In this document: positions 50,282-59,737 of the stretch, one piece after another
Position numbering within the stretch: the stretch's first letter is position 1
Layout: every line of letters starts with the position of its first letter
Assembly: GCA_910583845.1 (NCBI GenBank)
Contig: CAJUAB010000006.1
Coordinates: 123,247 to 187,246, forward strand
Length of the DNA stretch: 64,000 nucleotides
Direction of reading: 5' to 3'
From: an uncultured Acetatifactor sp.
GTDB taxonomy: Bacteria > Bacillota > Clostridia > Lachnospirales > Lachnospiraceae
Program-made: the position numbers and the translations under genes
The notes under the pieces: generated by a model
Databases searched by the model: none
What the model was told of the DNA's origin: nothing
Seen by the model: the letters and a program-made list of their open reading frames with translations, nothing else

Positions 50282-53200
50282 ATGGTTGTTAAGATGGCGA
50301 AGACAATGAAGAGCAGAAGATTAAGAAAGAGAGTGAGGAAGACTCTGGGGGCCCTGTTCCTGGCGTCTGCCATTGCGGTGGCGGCGATTCCCGTGGACGG
50401 TCTGCAGGCATCAGGAGAGGCAACGGCTGATCTGAAGGTGACTGTGGGAGAGGTGGAAAGCGGTATCCCCACATTAAAGCCGGATGAGAAGGTATATGCC
50501 ACGGGTGACGGTATATTTCAGTTTACGTATGTGTCAAATGACAGCAACAATCCGCATGCAGGCACAAGAAACGCGGTGATTGTGGGCTATAATCCGCCTA
50601 ACAGTCTGGAGGGCAATACCCTGGAAATACCCAATGAGGTGGAGGTGTATGATTTGTTTACATCAAACCTGGGGTCTGGCGGCAGAGGATATGTGGCCGT
50701 GGGAAGAGCCGGCAATTTTCTGTTCTGGCGGAAGGATACGCCGGTGCTGGACCCGGTGACGGGCGAGCCTACCTATGAACAGCAGAAAGTGACGGAAAAA
50801 CGTTTATTTTATGTGCTGAAGAATGGTCCTGAGCGTGAAGTAGAAGTAGACAAATGGAATTCATCCATGGGGGACAGGAATCCTCTTATGGAAGCGGTTC
50901 GGGACGAGAATGGCAATCCTGTGTATAATGATGACGGCACACCGAAGGAACAGCAGAAGGTGGATAAAGACGGAAATCTCTTGTGGGAAACGTTTGAGAA
51001 GGATGTAGAGATCTTTAAGGATGATCCCACAAGGCCCATAGTCACATCGGAGTATCTGCCCTGTTATTATACTGATAAAACGGAACAGGGGTGGGGGAAG
51101 TATGAGCTGAAGGATTTCTATACGCTGAAAGCGGCGCACAAGCCGGATGGCTCCATTGATACGGACGCTTACAAGAGCTATGACAGTACGGATGCCGGAC
51201 AGTTTGAACAGGTAGGGGATGACTCCAGCAAACAGTGGATCATACATGTTGCTGTGGCGCATATAGCCAGCCAGTCGGTATCCATCGGCGCAGATAATTC
51301 AACAACAATCAGCAACTGGATTACACCTGAAAATAATGCCAGTATCAAGGGCGTTTTTCAGGAAAAGAGTGGTAATGTTGTCAATCTGAAGGTGGGAAAT
51401 AATCTGGTCGGTATTGGCAACTATGCTTTCGCCGGCTGTAGTTCCCTACAAAGCATTTCACTGGGGAATGGTCTGCGCGCCATTGGCAACCATGCTTTTG
51501 ACGGTTGCATCAATATCAAGGAGATTAATACGGATCTGCACAGTAATCTGGCAGGGATTGGTGACCATGCTTTCTATAATTGTCAGAGCCTGCGTTCCTT
51601 TAATATGCCAGTGTCTGTGGCAAAACTGGGAGACGGTACATTCGAAAACTGTTATGCCCTGGCGGAGATCAGCCTGCACAGTCCGGATGAGAAAAAAGCG
51701 CTGAATACAATCGGTGACCATGTCTTTATGAATTGCCGGAGCCTGACCAGTCTGACAATACCCAGCAATGTAACCAGCGATCAGCTGGAGCTCAGTATGG
51801 TATATGGTTGTACTTCACTACAGTCTCTGACATTGATCAACGAAAATGCCAATTTTGTTGAGGGTAAGGTTCCCGGTGACGCATCTACGGCTTTTACTTT
51901 TAATGATTTTAAGAATATGGTGCCCTCAACCTTCTATTTCGAGGGAGTGAACAGAGCGCTGACAGGTGATAAGCCGACAGGCGGACTTCATAAGACGGCC
52001 AACGACAACAGTATCGCGTTTAAGTATCTGGATGAGGATGTCTATGAGATCGTGATAAAGGACCCTGATGATCCGACAGGTCAAAGACAGGCGATATATA
52101 AGGTCAACTCCAAAAATGAACTGACATATTGCCATCTGGATGACGGGATGTCCACGGTAGTGATGCCTTCTACTATAGGTCCTTACAGAATTACTGCCAT
52201 TAGTCAGAACAGTTTTCAGAACAATTGTGCCTTGAAGAAGATCACGATTCCTTCTTCGGTGCTGACAATTGCGGAAAATGCTTTTAAGGGATGTCATCAT
52301 CTGGAGCATGTGATTTTTGAGAGTCCGGTACAATGTCAGATCGGTGCCAATGCCTTCAAGACGCAGGATGTGACCCTGCATCAGAGTACATGTCCGGATA
52401 AAGCCATCGGGAGCGATGTGAAACTGACATTTACAGGAGATATATCTTATGCCAGCGGCCCTTTTGACTATGCCATGAATCCGGCTAACAATATCAATGT
52501 GGGAAGTCAGGAGCGCACGTATATCACCTATTACAGCGGTTGGCCCACTAATCTGACGGTGCAGTATAATCCTGACACGGATAAGAATGAGTTGACAAAT
52601 TACCCTACATTTGGTGATTTAAAGTCTACCACTCCGGTATTTACGATGGTAAACTATCCATATATTACGAAGGAATATGAGGATGCGGCGAAATCGGCAG
52701 TAGGAAAGTATGAGGGCACTGATTCCACCCCCATGACGGAAAATGAGAGGGCAATTATAAATGCCGCACTCAATATCGAATTGCCCCAGGGAATTGAGGC
52801 AGTGAGAAGTGGTTTGTTTGCAGAAAAAGAGGTAGGCAAAAACGAACCGGATAAATCTATTACCACCAGAGGTATTGCTGAGATCCCCACAGAAACCTTC
52901 AAGGATTGCAAGAGCTTAAAGAGCGTGTATATATTGGGTGAGACTTCAGCTATAGGCGATCATGCTTTTGAGGGCTGTGACAAACTGGAGACGGTGGAGA
53001 TTTCGTCCAATGTGAACACCATGGGTGTGAGACCTTTTGCCGGCTGCGTGAATGTGAAGAATGTAAGTTTCCAGGGCGGTCCCAATTTCTCTTGTGTGGA
53101 TTCGATTATCTATGGGATGAATGGAGACCAGAAGAGTACAGTGGTGGAATGTCTGGAAGCCAGGGGAAAGAGCAATGGCTCTACCTATATAAAGGCTGAT

Positions 53201-55429
53201 GAGATGGCGGGTGTGATCGGAATTGCCAAGGAGGCGTTCTACAATACGAACGTGGGTATTGTGGATCTGACCCAGTCCACTATAACAGAGGTGCCTGAAT
53301 ATGCCTTTGCCGGGGACAGTGTTGATAAAAACAGTCCTGCGACAAACAATCTGTTTGCTGTATACCTGCCTAAAACCTGTCAGCAGATAAAAGTGAACGC
53401 GTTTAAAAACAGTAAGATCAGTATGGTGGATATTCCGGCCAGCGTCTCCTACATTGATCCGGACGCGTTCAATACCACAGGCAACAGTCCTAAAGAAGCG
53501 GATGAAGATACAACTTCGACTGATACCAGTAAAGACCATGACGGGATTTACCGGGATAACTATCACACGATTGAGTTTTCCTGTGAGAATCCCAGCACGG
53601 CGTATATGTATGCCACCAGCCCCAGCAACGGGAATATTAATCCCATAGATAAGCCGCTGGTGATTGAATTTGAGGTTACGTTCGTAGCCCCCAAGAATCC
53701 GGCTGATCCGGTGGGAGATTATGACACGCTGGATATCCAGACGGTAGTTGCCGGGGAGGACGCGGTCCCGCCCGAGGATAAGCTGCCAGTATTCGAGGGT
53801 TATATATTCCAGGGATGGTATCCCAGCTATGAGGATATCGGTAAGGATACCGTCATTGAGGCGCGGTATCGGGCTAAAGACCTGGAGGAATCCAAGTTTA
53901 CCGTTACCTTTATGGATGACGACGGTGTGACGGTACTGGGAACGGAGCGTGTATTCAAGGGTGATGACGCTAAGGGATTTGTGCCGACCAAGGAAGGATA
54001 TCGTTTTGTAGGCTGGATTCCCCCGATCACCAATGTGCAGGGGGATATGACCGCCATTGCGAAATACGAGAAAATTGACTCCGATGAGGGCAAGTTTACG
54101 ATAAACTTCTATGCCTGGAACGAAGAGACCGGCAAGAACGATAATCTGTTTTACTCGGTTCGTCTTGCGCCTGGGGATATGATTCCGGATATCAAGATAC
54201 CTGAAAGGCCCGGCTATACTTTTACAGGCTGGCTGCCCGATATCTCGGAGATCAACAGGGATCTGGACACTTATGCGCAGTATGAGTACAATGGATTACT
54301 GCCTACTCCTACGCCTGATCCGGATGCAACACCTGATCCGAATCAGACACCGGACCCGAACCAGACACCTGATCCAAACCAGACGCCTGATCCGAATCAG
54401 ACACCGGGCCCGAATCAGACGCCCGTACCTACGGCAACGCCGGGACCCACTGCCACACCGGGACCTACGGCAACACCGGGACCTAATCAGCCTCCGGCTG
54501 CTTCACCGACACCTTCTCCCAGTCCTGCACCGGGAATCTTTACACTGACAGTCCGGAACGGTTCCGGCTCCGGCAGTTATATAGAAGGTGCACAGGTTAT
54601 CGTTATTGCGGATAACCCCAGCAACAATTCGGAGTTCAGCGGATGGACGGTGGAACCTGCCACGGCGCTGGTCGCCAGCAAGGACGCGATGGGAACCGTG
54701 CTGATTATGCCTGCGTCCAATGTGGTTATGACAGCTAACTACAGGTCCAAGACCAACAGCAGTACAGTAACGCGGCCCAGCGGCAATACGGGTGGCGGCA
54801 ACAGCAACACCAATAACAATACAGGAACTTCGACAAATAATGGCGGTACGACACTTGTGATTACCAAGAACGGATTGTCCAACACAGGGCAGGCCTCCGT
54901 GACGGTCAACGGATCTTCGGATAATTTTGTGGTGAAGATTTCGGAGGATGCCAATGCCACAGAAGCGGCATTGCAGGCTCTGATGAATGAATACGGCGAT
55001 CTGACAAAGGTTTCCTATTTCCCCATGGATATCAGTCTCTATGATTCCACCGGGACGAACAAGATTACGGATACCACCGGGCTGGCAGTGGATATTACGT
55101 TGCCCATTCCGGACTCTCTGATTCCTTATGCAGGAAACAACAAGGTGGCCGGTGTGGTAAACAACAGATTGGATAAGCTGACACCCAGATTTACCACGAT
55201 AAACGGAGTGCCCTGTATCAGCTTTACCGCTACACATTTTTCACCTTATGTGATCTATGTGGATACTACGGACCTGTCCGCAGGAACGATTCAGGACAGT
55301 ACGCCCAAGACCGGTGACGGAATTCATCCCAAATGGTTCCTGGCTATGGGCCTGGCCTGCATATCCTTCATATTGTTCATGAAGAAGGATAAAAAGGCTG
55401 TGCCGGTAAAGGCTGCGGCGGCAAGATAA
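50282..55429 (+). CDS. Large BspA-like LRR surface protein with sorting signal
   Basis: 1715 residues. Signal peptide (about 1-40, basic start then ALFLASAIAVAAIPV). Several blocks of BspA-type LRR_5 repeats follow (about 370-560, 630-710 and 880-1060; pattern IGNYAFAGCSSLQSISLGNG). Three LSBR/InlB-type beta repeats come next (about 1145-1335, FQGWYPSYEDIGKDTVIEAR). A Pro-rich stalk has PDPNQT repeats (about 1342-1420). The C-terminal signal has TPKTGDGIHPKWF, a membrane helix and a basic tail. Probably wall-anchored by the adjacent sortase and involved in adhesion or carbohydrate contact. Confidence 0.92.
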   Translation: MVVKMAKTMKSRRLRKRVRKTLGALFLASAIAVAAIPVDGLQASGEATADLKVTVGEVESGIPTLKPDEKVYATGDGIFQFTYVSNDSNNPHAGTRNAVIVGYNPPNSLEGNTLEIPNEVEVYDLFTSNLGSGGRGYVAVGRAGNFLFWRKDTPVLDPVTGEPTYEQQKVTEKRLFYVLKNGPEREVEVDKWNSSMGDRNPLMEAVRDENGNPVYNDDGTPKEQQKVDKDGNLLWETFEKDVEIFKDDPTRPIVTSEYLPCYYTDKTEQGWGKYELKDFYTLKAAHKPDGSIDTDAYKSYDSTDAGQFEQVGDDSSKQWIIHVAVAHIASQSVSIGADNSTTISNWITPENNASIKGVFQEKSGNVVNLKVGNNLVGIGNYAFAGCSSLQSISLGNGLRAIGNHAFDGCINIKEINTDLHSNLAGIGDHAFYNCQSLRSFNMPVSVAKLGDGTFENCYALAEISLHSPDEKKALNTIGDHVFMNCRSLTSLTIPSNVTSDQLELSMVYGCTSLQSLTLINENANFVEGKVPGDASTAFTFNDFKNMVPSTFYFEGVNRALTGDKPTGGLHKTANDNSIAFKYLDEDVYEIVIKDPDDPTGQRQAIYKVNSKNELTYCHLDDGMSTVVMPSTIGPYRITAISQNSFQNNCALKKITIPSSVLTIAENAFKGCHHLEHVIFESPVQCQIGANAFKTQDVTLHQSTCPDKAIGSDVKLTFTGDISYASGPFDYAMNPANNINVGSQERTYITYYSGWPTNLTVQYNPDTDKNELTNYPTFGDLKSTTPVFTMVNYPYITKEYEDAAKSAVGKYEGTDSTPMTENERAIINAALNIELPQGIEAVRSGLFAEKEVGKNEPDKSITTRGIAEIPTETFKDCKSLKSVYILGETSAIGDHAFEGCDKLETVEISSNVNTMGVRPFAGCVNVKNVSFQGGPNFSCVDSIIYGMNGDQKSTVVECLEARGKSNGSTYIKADEMAGVIGIAKEAFYNTNVGIVDLTQSTITEVPEYAFAGDSVDKNSPATNNLFAVYLPKTCQQIKVNAFKNSKISMVDIPASVSYIDPDAFNTTGNSPKEADEDTTSTDTSKDHDGIYRDNYHTIEFSCENPSTAYMYATSPSNGNINPIDKPLVIEFEVTFVAPKNPADPVGDYDTLDIQTVVAGEDAVPPEDKLPVFEGYIFQGWYPSYEDIGKDTVIEARYRAKDLEESKFTVTFMDDDGVTVLGTERVFKGDDAKGFVPTKEGYRFVGWIPPITNVQGDMTAIAKYEKIDSDEGKFTINFYAWNEETGKNDNLFYSVRLAPGDMIPDIKIPERPGYTFTGWLPDISEINRDLDTYAQYEYNGLLPTPTPDPDATPDPNQTPDPNQTPDPNQTPDPNQTPGPNQTPVPTATPGPTATPGPTATPGPNQPPAASPTPSPSPAPGIFTLTVRNGSGSGSYIEGAQVIVIADNPSNNSEFSGWTVEPATALVASKDAMGTVLIMPASNVVMTANYRSKTNSSTVTRPSGNTGGGNSNTNNNTGTSTNNGGTTLVITKNGLSNTGQASVTVNGSSDNFVVKISEDANATEAALQALMNEYGDLTKVSYFPMDISLYDSTGTNKITDTTGLAVDITLPIPDSLIPYAGNNKVAGVVNNRLDKLTPRFTTINGVPCISFTATHFSPYVIYVDTTDLSAGTIQDSTPKTGDGIHPKWFLAMGLACISFILFMKKDKKAVPVKAAAAR

Positions 55430-55499
55430 AAGGATTCATTCTATGTTGATAGATCACAGGCGCGGTTTGACGGCGCCTGCGATCTATATGGGGATTACT

Positions 55500-57917
55500 A
55501 TGAAAATTAAGTGGAATGTGATAGGGATAGTGCTCATTATAACAGCGGTCCTGATTATGCAGATTCCCGTACCGGAGGCGGATGCATTATCCGCTTCCGA
55601 TTTTAAAATAGACGGAACTACGCTGATCGGCTATACAGGCACGGCATCTGACGTGTCTGTTCCGTCTACTGTGACAGCAATAGGGGAGGGAGCCTTTCAG
55701 AACAACACTGCGATTACTAAGATTACCATTCCGGAAAATGTGGAGGGGATAGGGCCCTATGCGTTCTGGGGCTGCGATCATTTGGAGCAGGTAAGTCTGG
55801 GCGGCGGACTGTATGAGGTGGGGGACTATGCGTTTGCCAATTGTCCGGAATTAAAGACCATTTCTTTTCCTGCCAATATTACCCGTATTGGAATAAAGGC
55901 CTTTGCGGACTGTGTGTCTCTTAGCAATGTCTATATTCCCAGTACTGTGCGCTCGGTGCATGATACGGCCTTTGACGGTTGTTATCGGCTGGATATAGCT
56001 TATGAGCCAGGCACGGAAGGGGAGCGATATGCTCTTTACTTTGCGGAAATAAAGAAAGAAATGCCGGAATATGAGGATATAGACGAGTATGGAGAGACGG
56101 CGGCAAGCCCTACTCCGACCCCAGAGGAAAGCTATACTCCCACACCGCAGCCGGATTTTCAGGTGTATGAGCCGGATCTTCCCGGCAAACAATTGGGGTC
56201 CACCACTGTTGTAGGCAATATGGCGGTGGTATTTATGGACAATACCCAGCCAAATGTAGCGGACGGTGAGGGAAATGGGTCCGTACCGGGCGGTCAGGAG
56301 CCTCTGGCGGCGCAGTCCATGCAGGAGTATACGACGGAGAAGGGGAAGGGAACTGTAAAATACACTTTAGTGGAAGGAAAAGTGTTGGCGGACAGGGCTT
56401 ATTATGGATATCAGGATCTGGAAAGTCTCAGTCTGCCGGAGGGCGTGGAGGAAATAGGTGAGTTTGCTTTCGCCAGAAGCAGTTTGCAGAACATTGTTAT
56501 TCCGGAAGGTGTGAAAAGTATCGGGTATGGCGCGTTCTACCATTGTGACAGTCTTACGCAGGTGCAACTGCCGACAACCGTCACACATATTGCGCCCAAG
56601 GCTTTTGATCATACAGGCTGGGTAAAGCAGTTTTATGAACAGGGAGCGGGTGATTTCCTGGTGGCGGGAGACGGCATTCTGATTGCCTATAAGGGAAACG
56701 GCGCGCAGGTTCAGATTCCGGAGGGAGTACGACAGATTGGTCCGGAGGTCTTTATGGGGCATACGGAAATTACATCCGTGTCTCTGCCTGATTCTCTGGA
56801 GATCATCGGGGAAGGCGCTTTTGAGGATTGCGATCATTTGGCTGCGCTATCGGGGATGTCCCATGTGCGTATTATTCGGGACAGGGCCTTCTACCACTGT
56901 CCTCTGGAATGGGTAGTACTGCCGGATACGGTGGAGAGTGTGGGCCTGGGAGCGTTTGCGCGCAAAAATGTGGGCGGCGTGGTGCTGCTACAGGGGCAGA
57001 TCCCGGCAAGAGGGCAGGAGCTTTCCGCAGACAGACGTTCAAACGAGGGATACCGGGTCAATGCCTTTGACAGAGTGGAGTTTTTGATTGGATATCATAA
57101 CCTGAGCGGTCAGGAAATGGAAAATACCGTGCTGGACAGCCGACAGACCGTGTACAGGGGGATAATGGGGCATCTGGAAGCCAATACGCTCCTGGCAGAT
57201 GCCACGTATCTGACGGTGGCAGATGTACAGGGCAGATCCTGGAGCGATTCGGTGCGGATTGACGGACAGAGTTTTGCGGTTCAGGGATTGAGCCAGATGA
57301 ATTATCTGATTCCCCGATGGCAGACTTCTCAGGGAGAGGGACTGACAGTGGCTGGGGATATGGATATGCAGGCTCGTGTTTCTCCTCAGGGGGAGGGGGA
57401 TCTGCTACAGGTGCAGATGCTGGCTGGTATAGGGGAAGCGCCGGAACTGGGCAATGCCTACAGGAGAGTTTATCAGCAGGATATGCCCATGGATACGCTG
57501 TGCTTTACACTTGAGCTCTATGAGGGGGAGAGCGGCGCAGCTGTCGCCCGGCTGGGCAGGCAGGCGATGGAAGTAACGATGTCTCTGCCGCAGCAGTTTC
57601 AGAATCAGGACCTGCGCCTGGTGACGCTGGACCGCAATGGACAGCTGGAATTTCTGGATTTTGTAAACGATGGACAGCAGATTCAGTTTTCGACAGACTA
57701 TTTGTCTGTTTATGGCATTTATGGAAGCGGTTCTCTGTTTGCCCAGGGGAAGGTAGTTGACGGCCAGGTTGTGATCACCGGCTATGGCAGAAGAGATGAT
57801 TCCCCGGATACAGGTGATTATATTCATCCCAAATGGATACTGGGCACGGGACTTCTGGCTTCCGGCCTGGCGGTTCTGCTGCTACAGCGCAAAAGAAGAG
57901 TCATGCCTTCGTTATAG
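55500..57917 (+). CDS. Second BspA-like LRR surface protein with sorting signal
   Basis: 805 residues from the ATG at 55500. Signal peptide (about 1-30, VIGIVLIITAVLIM, cleavage near PEADA). One LRR_5 block (about 40-170) is followed by a Thr/Pro-rich spacer (about 195-220, SPTPTPEESYTPTPQP). A second LRR_5 block (about 295-500, IGEGAFEDCDHLAALSG) and a beta-rich region (about 520-740) follow. The C-terminus repeats the partner's signal as SPDTGDYIHPKWILGTG, followed by a hydrophobic helix and KRKRR. It is smaller than its neighbour, and both probably share the sortase. Confidence 0.9.
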   Translation: MKIKWNVIGIVLIITAVLIMQIPVPEADALSASDFKIDGTTLIGYTGTASDVSVPSTVTAIGEGAFQNNTAITKITIPENVEGIGPYAFWGCDHLEQVSLGGGLYEVGDYAFANCPELKTISFPANITRIGIKAFADCVSLSNVYIPSTVRSVHDTAFDGCYRLDIAYEPGTEGERYALYFAEIKKEMPEYEDIDEYGETAASPTPTPEESYTPTPQPDFQVYEPDLPGKQLGSTTVVGNMAVVFMDNTQPNVADGEGNGSVPGGQEPLAAQSMQEYTTEKGKGTVKYTLVEGKVLADRAYYGYQDLESLSLPEGVEEIGEFAFARSSLQNIVIPEGVKSIGYGAFYHCDSLTQVQLPTTVTHIAPKAFDHTGWVKQFYEQGAGDFLVAGDGILIAYKGNGAQVQIPEGVRQIGPEVFMGHTEITSVSLPDSLEIIGEGAFEDCDHLAALSGMSHVRIIRDRAFYHCPLEWVVLPDTVESVGLGAFARKNVGGVVLLQGQIPARGQELSADRRSNEGYRVNAFDRVEFLIGYHNLSGQEMENTVLDSRQTVYRGIMGHLEANTLLADATYLTVADVQGRSWSDSVRIDGQSFAVQGLSQMNYLIPRWQTSQGEGLTVAGDMDMQARVSPQGEGDLLQVQMLAGIGEAPELGNAYRRVYQQDMPMDTLCFTLELYEGESGAAVARLGRQAMEVTMSLPQQFQNQDLRLVTLDRNGQLEFLDFVNDGQQIQFSTDYLSVYGIYGSGSLFAQGKVVDGQVVITGYGRRDDSPDTGDYIHPKWILGTGLLASGLAVLLLQRKRRVMPSL

Positions 57918-57926
57918 AGGGATTGA

Positions 57927-57968
57927 ACAGGAAGAAATCTTATTGACAGTGGATTTCTTCCTGTTTTT
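57927..57968 (+). terminator. Terminator of the sortase-LRR cluster
   Basis: ACAGGAAGAAATC (57927-57939) pairs perfectly with GATTTCTTCCTGT (57952-57964), followed by TTTT. Confidence 0.92.
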
Positions 57969-58099
57969 GTGTATAGCGGATTGGTGCTTTTCCGATATCG
58001 CATCCTGCCTTCTGTCGGCATATCTTATAGGGATGGGCGATGGCATACGGATCGATTGCGGTTGTCCGGCAGTGAGACGGGATCGGGGGAAAGGCAGAA

Positions 58100-59014
58100 A
58101 TGCAGCGGGTCAGAAAGGAGATAGGGGCCGAAAAAATAGATTTAAGTTCCTGGCAGAGAAAAGGGATCACGGTGGCGGTATTGGACACGGGCCTGTCTGT
58201 GCATCCGGATCTGGAAGGAAGGCAGGTGGCCTTTTTTGATTTTGTGCGGGGAAAGGGCCGGGAGACGGCCTGCTATGACGATAACGGTCATGGTACACAT
58301 GTGTGCGGTATTCTGTGCGGCAGTGGAAGGATGTCTGACGGCAGGTACAGGGGAATCGCGCCTGACAGCCGTCTGGTGATCTGTAAGGTGTTGGATCATC
58401 AGGGGGACGGCAGCATGGAGCATATGCTGGAGGGACTGCTTTTCGTGGAGAGAAATTATAAACGCTATGATATAAGGGCAGTCAATATCTCTGTGGGAAT
58501 CGGACAGCTCAGAGACCGGGAGAAGGTTTCGGCTCTGGCGGAGGCCGTGCAGCGGCTGTGGAAGCTGGGAATGGTAGTGGTCTGTGCGGCGGGCAACAAG
58601 GGACCGGGGGAGAACACAATTTCCGCCATAGGCACCGGGGAGAAAGTGATTATGGTAGGATGCCATGACGGCAGCTATCGCAGGGGAGACCCCGGAAGCT
58701 GCAGCCTGTACTCCGGCAGAGGGCAGGAGGGCGGCCGTATCCGCAAGCCGGATCTTGTGGCACCCGGGACGGATATTATGTCCTGCAATGCCTTTTGGAA
58801 AAAGGGGAGGCGTCCGGAATATTATGTGGTCAAAAGCGGAACCTCCATGGCGACACCCATTGTGACGGGATGCGCGGCAATACTGTTGCAGAGGGAACCT
58901 TATTTGACCAATGATCAGGTCAGGGAGCGGCTGATTTACTCCGCAAGGGATCTGGGCGCTCCATGGAATCAACAGGGCTGGGGAATGGTGAATCTGGGCG
59001 GTTTGCTGAGATAG
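58100..59014 (+). CDS. Leaderless S8 (subtilisin-like) serine protease
   Basis: 304 residues. The catalytic triad is complete: Asp in VLDTGLSVHPDL (about 28), His in NGHGTHVCG (about 64) and Ser in SGTSMATPI (about 249). The oxyanion-hole Asn is in VCAAGNKGP. There is no signal peptide and essentially no propeptide, unlike secreted subtilisins, so it resembles intracellular subtilisins. It lies behind the LRR operon terminator. Possible roles are regulated intracellular proteolysis during stress or sporulation. Confidence 0.93.
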   Translation: MQRVRKEIGAEKIDLSSWQRKGITVAVLDTGLSVHPDLEGRQVAFFDFVRGKGRETACYDDNGHGTHVCGILCGSGRMSDGRYRGIAPDSRLVICKVLDHQGDGSMEHMLEGLLFVERNYKRYDIRAVNISVGIGQLRDREKVSALAEAVQRLWKLGMVVVCAAGNKGPGENTISAIGTGEKVIMVGCHDGSYRRGDPGSCSLYSGRGQEGGRIRKPDLVAPGTDIMSCNAFWKKGRRPEYYVVKSGTSMATPIVTGCAAILLQREPYLTNDQVRERLIYSARDLGAPWNQQGWGMVNLGGLLR

Positions 59015-59140
59015 CCCGGTCAGGGGAGAAGGGCATTATAGTGTCAACTCAGGGAAAAGCCCGATAAATCAAAGGGTTTCACTGATTGGGAACGGTACCG
59101 GCAGTTTCCTCAAAATTGTCGCGCAGCAATCCCAGGGCTG

Positions 59141-59149
59141 TGCTATAAT
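59141..59149 (+). promoter_or_regulatory. Extended -10 promoter of the AraC gene
   Basis: TGCTATAAT is an extended -10 (TGn plus TATAAT at 59144-59149), 43 bp before the start codon. No good -35 is needed or seen. Confidence 0.5.
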
Positions 59150-59192
59150 AAAACTGCTTCGAAACAATACTGCCAGGAGAGGAACGAACCAT

Positions 59193-59615
59193 ATGAACCA
59201 CTATATTCTGATCTGGTCTGTGTGCACCTTTGTGGAAAGTCGTGTGCGGGAGGAAATCCCCATGGAAGAACTTGTACGACAGACCGGATTTTCCATGGCG
59301 CATATCCGGGATGTGTTCCGGAAGAGTACCGGAAAGCCTTTGTCCCGGTATGTGCAGGAGCGCAGGATTGCCAATGCCGCCAGGGAGCTTTTGGACACGG
59401 ACAGAACAATCCTGGATATCGCCTTACAATACGGATTCTCCGGCAGAACTGTATTTTCCAGGGCTTTCAGGCGGCATACCGGCTATACGCCCTGTCAGTT
59501 TCGGGCTGCAGCTCCTGCGCCTGCCCGGGTGCGGCTCTGCGCAGGGGTATATGGCGCGGCGCTTCCGAAGAGGCAGGACGGTGAGAACGACAGCAGCGCT
59601 ACAGAGACAGATTGA
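59193..59615 (+). CDS. Short AraC-family regulator
   Basis: 140 residues, consisting almost only of the double helix-turn-helix DNA-binding domain: MEELVRQTGFSMAHIRDVFR, RRIANAARELLDT and the conserved second helix-turn-helix ILDIALQYGFSGRTVFSRAF, ending HTGYTPCQFR. No N-terminal sensor domain. The C-terminal 25 residues are Ala/Arg-rich and may be non-conserved. The structured leader and the C39-like pair follow, so it is a candidate regulator of those genes. Confidence 0.88.
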   Translation: MNHYILIWSVCTFVESRVREEIPMEELVRQTGFSMAHIRDVFRKSTGKPLSRYVQERRIANAARELLDTDRTILDIALQYGFSGRTVFSRAFRRHTGYTPCQFRAAAPAPARVRLCAGVYGAALPKRQDGENDSSATETD

Positions 59616-59662
59616 CCGAGAGAACAAAATGGAGGGGACAAGTCAGGAGGTAAATCTTCCAA

Positions 59663-59737
59663 ATACTGACAGGCACAATACTACAGGCATAGCAGTAGTT
59701 GACAAGTCAGCTACCGGTATGCGGAAAAGAGGAAAAA
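59663..59737 (+). promoter_or_regulatory. Structured leader element, copy 2
   Basis: About 82% identical by eye to 41825-41898 and, like it, ending with a ribosome-binding site just before a start codon. The hairpin GTAGTTGA (59695-59702), loop CAAG, TCAGCTAC (59707-59714) is fully paired, closed outside by GCAT/ATGC (59687-59690 and 59719-59722). The downstream gene is unrelated to that of copy 1. Confidence 0.6.

Noticed and set aside
54310..54480. CRISPR-like or other array of short repeats
   Set aside because: The repeats are in-frame PDPNQT codons within the LRR stalk, in a coding frame with no spacers.
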